From Lachnospiraceae bacterium (lineage in GTDB: Bacteria > Bacillota > Clostridia > Lachnospirales > Lachnospiraceae): 64,000 nucleotides of DNA. Made by a program: the position numbers and the translations under genes. The stretch lies in assembly GCA_017440045.1 (NCBI GenBank), contig JAFSIA010000047.1:1-64000 (forward strand), read 5' to 3'. Within the stretch, counting starts at the first letter, position 1. The number at the start of each line of letters is the position of its first letter. Below the pieces are notes generated by a model, which was given only the letters and a program-made list of their open reading frames with translations, ran no database searches and had not been told where the DNA came from. Below, one piece after another: positions 62,905-64,000 of the stretch.

Positions 62905-64000
62905 ATGAGCAATATGGCAGAAAAGTCAGCACTAAGCAGAATAGAAGCTTTTGTTGACGAAAACAGTTTTGTCCAGATTGGTGGTCAGGTCAGTGCTAGA
63001 ACTACAGACTTCAATATGCAGGATAAGGAAACACCGGCAGATGGAGTAGTTACAGGCTATGGTGTCGTGGATGGCAATCTTGTATTTGTATACAGTCAGG
63101 ATGCAACTGTTCTTGGTGGAGCAATCGGTGAGATGCATGCAAAAAAGATAGTAAGATTATACGATATGGCGATGAAAATGGGTGCGCCTATAGTTGGTCT
63201 TATTGATTGTGCAGGTCTTCGTCTTCAGGAGGCAACAGATGCACTCAACGGATTTGGGGAGATATATGGAAAGATGGCTCTGGCATCAGGTGTTATTCCA
63301 CAGATTACAGCAGTATTTGGTAATTGTGGCGGCGGACTTGGAGTTTTGGCAGAGTTATCAGATTTTACATTGATGTCAAATGAAGGTAAATTATTTGTAA
63401 ATGCACCTAATACGCTTGATGGAAATAAGGTTGACAAGTGCGATACAGCATCGGCAGATTATCAGTGGTCACAAACCGGTCTTGCAGATATGATTGGCAG
63501 TGAGACTGAGGTGCTTGCATCACTTAGAAATCTTGTGGCAATTCTTCCTTCGAACAATGAGGAGGATGGCGCATACTCAGAGTGTGTTGACAGTCTTAAC
63601 AGAATATGTGAAAACATTGAAGGTTTTAAGGAAGATACATTGAATGCTCTTGCTATTATTTCAGACAGTGGTTTGGTTACAGAAATAAAGAGTGGTTATG
63701 CAAAAGAGATGGTGACAGCATTTATTAAGTTAAATGGTATGACTGTTGGTGCTGTTGCAAATAGAAGTAAGGCATATGATGCAGAAGGCAATTGTGAAGA
63801 TATATCAGATGGTACACTTACAACTGCCGGATGCTACAAGGCAACTGAGTTCGTTGCATTTTGTGATGCATTTAATATTCCTGTTGTTACACTTACAAAC
63901 GTATTAGGTTTTAAGGCAACAGTAGACGAGGAAAAGACTATTGCTAAGGCGGCTGCAAAGCTTACATATACATTTGCAAATGCGAATGTACCAAAGGTTA
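62905..64000 (+). CDS. Biotin-dependent carboxyltransferase subunit (acyl-CoA carboxylase/decarboxylase alpha), 3' truncated by window end
   Basis: The first 365 codons of an open frame starting at ATG 62905 after AGGAGG; no stop occurs before 64000. The protein shows the crotonase-like carboxyltransferase fold in two halves: the first with TPADGVVTGYGVVDG near residue 44, GAIGEMHAKKI near 80 and FGNCGGGLGVLAELSD near 147, the second with TLTTAGCYKATEF and VLGFKA near 335. This family covers acetyl-CoA, propionyl-CoA and glutaconyl- or methylmalonyl-CoA enzymes; the substrate depends on the missing partner genes (biotin carrier, OadB or biotin carboxylase). A shared sequence with the fabV leader hints at lipid synthesis. 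Confidence 0.88.
   Translation, partial: MSNMAEKSALSRIEAFVDENSFVQIGGQVSARTTDFNMQDKETPADGVVTGYGVVDGNLVFVYSQDATVLGGAIGEMHAKKIVRLYDMAMKMGAPIVGLIDCAGLRLQEATDALNGFGEIYGKMALASGVIPQITAVFGNCGGGLGVLAELSDFTLMSNEGKLFVNAPNTLDGNKVDKCDTASADYQWSQTGLADMIGSETEVLASLRNLVAILPSNNEEDGAYSECVDSLNRICENIEGFKEDTLNALAIISDSGLVTEIKSGYAKEMVTAFIKLNGMTVGAVANRSKAYDAEGNCEDISDGTLTTAGCYKATEFVAFCDAFNIPVVTLTNVLGFKATVDEEKTIAKAAAKLTYTFANANVPKV

Noticed and set aside
1..64000. Signs of prophage, integrative element, insertion sequence, CRISPR array, rRNA or tRNA.
   Set aside because: No integrase, transposase, cas gene, regularly spaced repeats or tRNA-like folds were seen in reading the window; this was a manual reading and a tRNAscan or CRISPR search was not run.

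Overview
The window is one contiguous stretch of chromosome from a low-GC, Gram-positive, endospore-forming anaerobe of the Clostridia, most likely a member of the Lachnospiraceae (order Lachnospirales). The basis is the AT-rich codon use, strong AGGAGG ribosome sites, a SpoIID-family protein, the classic Firmicutes order priA-def-fmt-(yugP)-rsmB-rlmN-prpC-prkC-rsgA-rpe-thiN, FabV as enoyl reductase, a eukaryote-like NADP isocitrate dehydrogenase, and large Ig-like (Big_2) surface proteins. I see no rRNA, tRNA, CRISPR array, prophage or insertion sequence. Genus assignment is not possible from the sequence alone.

Layout. 1-3719: a structured dispersed repeat, a candidate upstream peptide before mgtE, mgtE, a ClpP-like protease (TepA type), a candidate small RNA, and uppP. 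3764-13618: ftsK/spoIIIE, the one-carbon pair fhs-folD, then priA, def, fmt and a membrane zinc peptidase. 13611-21357: a tightly packed, often overlapping run for RNA methylation, Ser/Thr phosphorylation signalling, ribosome assembly GTPase RsgA, rpe and thiN. 21359-26798: a DUF3810 membrane protein, a SpoIID/LytB protein, queA, a PilZ protein and aroA. tyrA faces aroA across a bidirectional terminator. 28123-31075: a membrane-anchored protein with a mraY homologue, then fabV behind a FabT-like operator. 31131-32446: a second copy of the dispersed repeat and three small minus-strand genes of unknown role, one very rich in Cys and Gly.

32635-37816 is the most unusual block: a lipoprotein transglutaminase, a GspF/PilC platform protein, four small membrane-anchored pilin-like proteins and a PilT retraction-type ATPase, with no PilB, no prepilin peptidase and no canonical prepilin cleavage sites in the window. 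37852-50769 holds an orphan oligopeptide-binding lipoprotein, a P-type cation ATPase with an extra C-terminal domain, icd, a DUF1653 protein, a 1256-residue Big_2 protein behind a near-consensus flagellar-sigma (SigD/FliA) promoter, and a zinc-ribbon membrane protein with chitobiase-like domains. 51562-58316: deoB and pdp (nucleoside salvage), a histidine phosphatase, an LtaS-like polymer synthase and a D,D-carboxypeptidase. 58319-64000: a lipoprotein and metallophosphoesterase on the minus strand, scpA-scpB (chromosome condensation), a second D,D-carboxypeptidase, and the start of a biotin-dependent carboxyltransferase running off the window end.

Envelope biogenesis is the recurrent theme (uppP, mraY, LtaS-like, two D,D-carboxypeptidases, PrkC/PrpC, SpoIID, Big_2 adhesin, pilus-like cluster), interleaved with core housekeeping. 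The observations I would check first are the pilus-like cluster, the C-rich small RNA upstream of uppP, the SigD promoter of the Big_2 gene, the upstream peptide of mgtE and the paired structured repeats.
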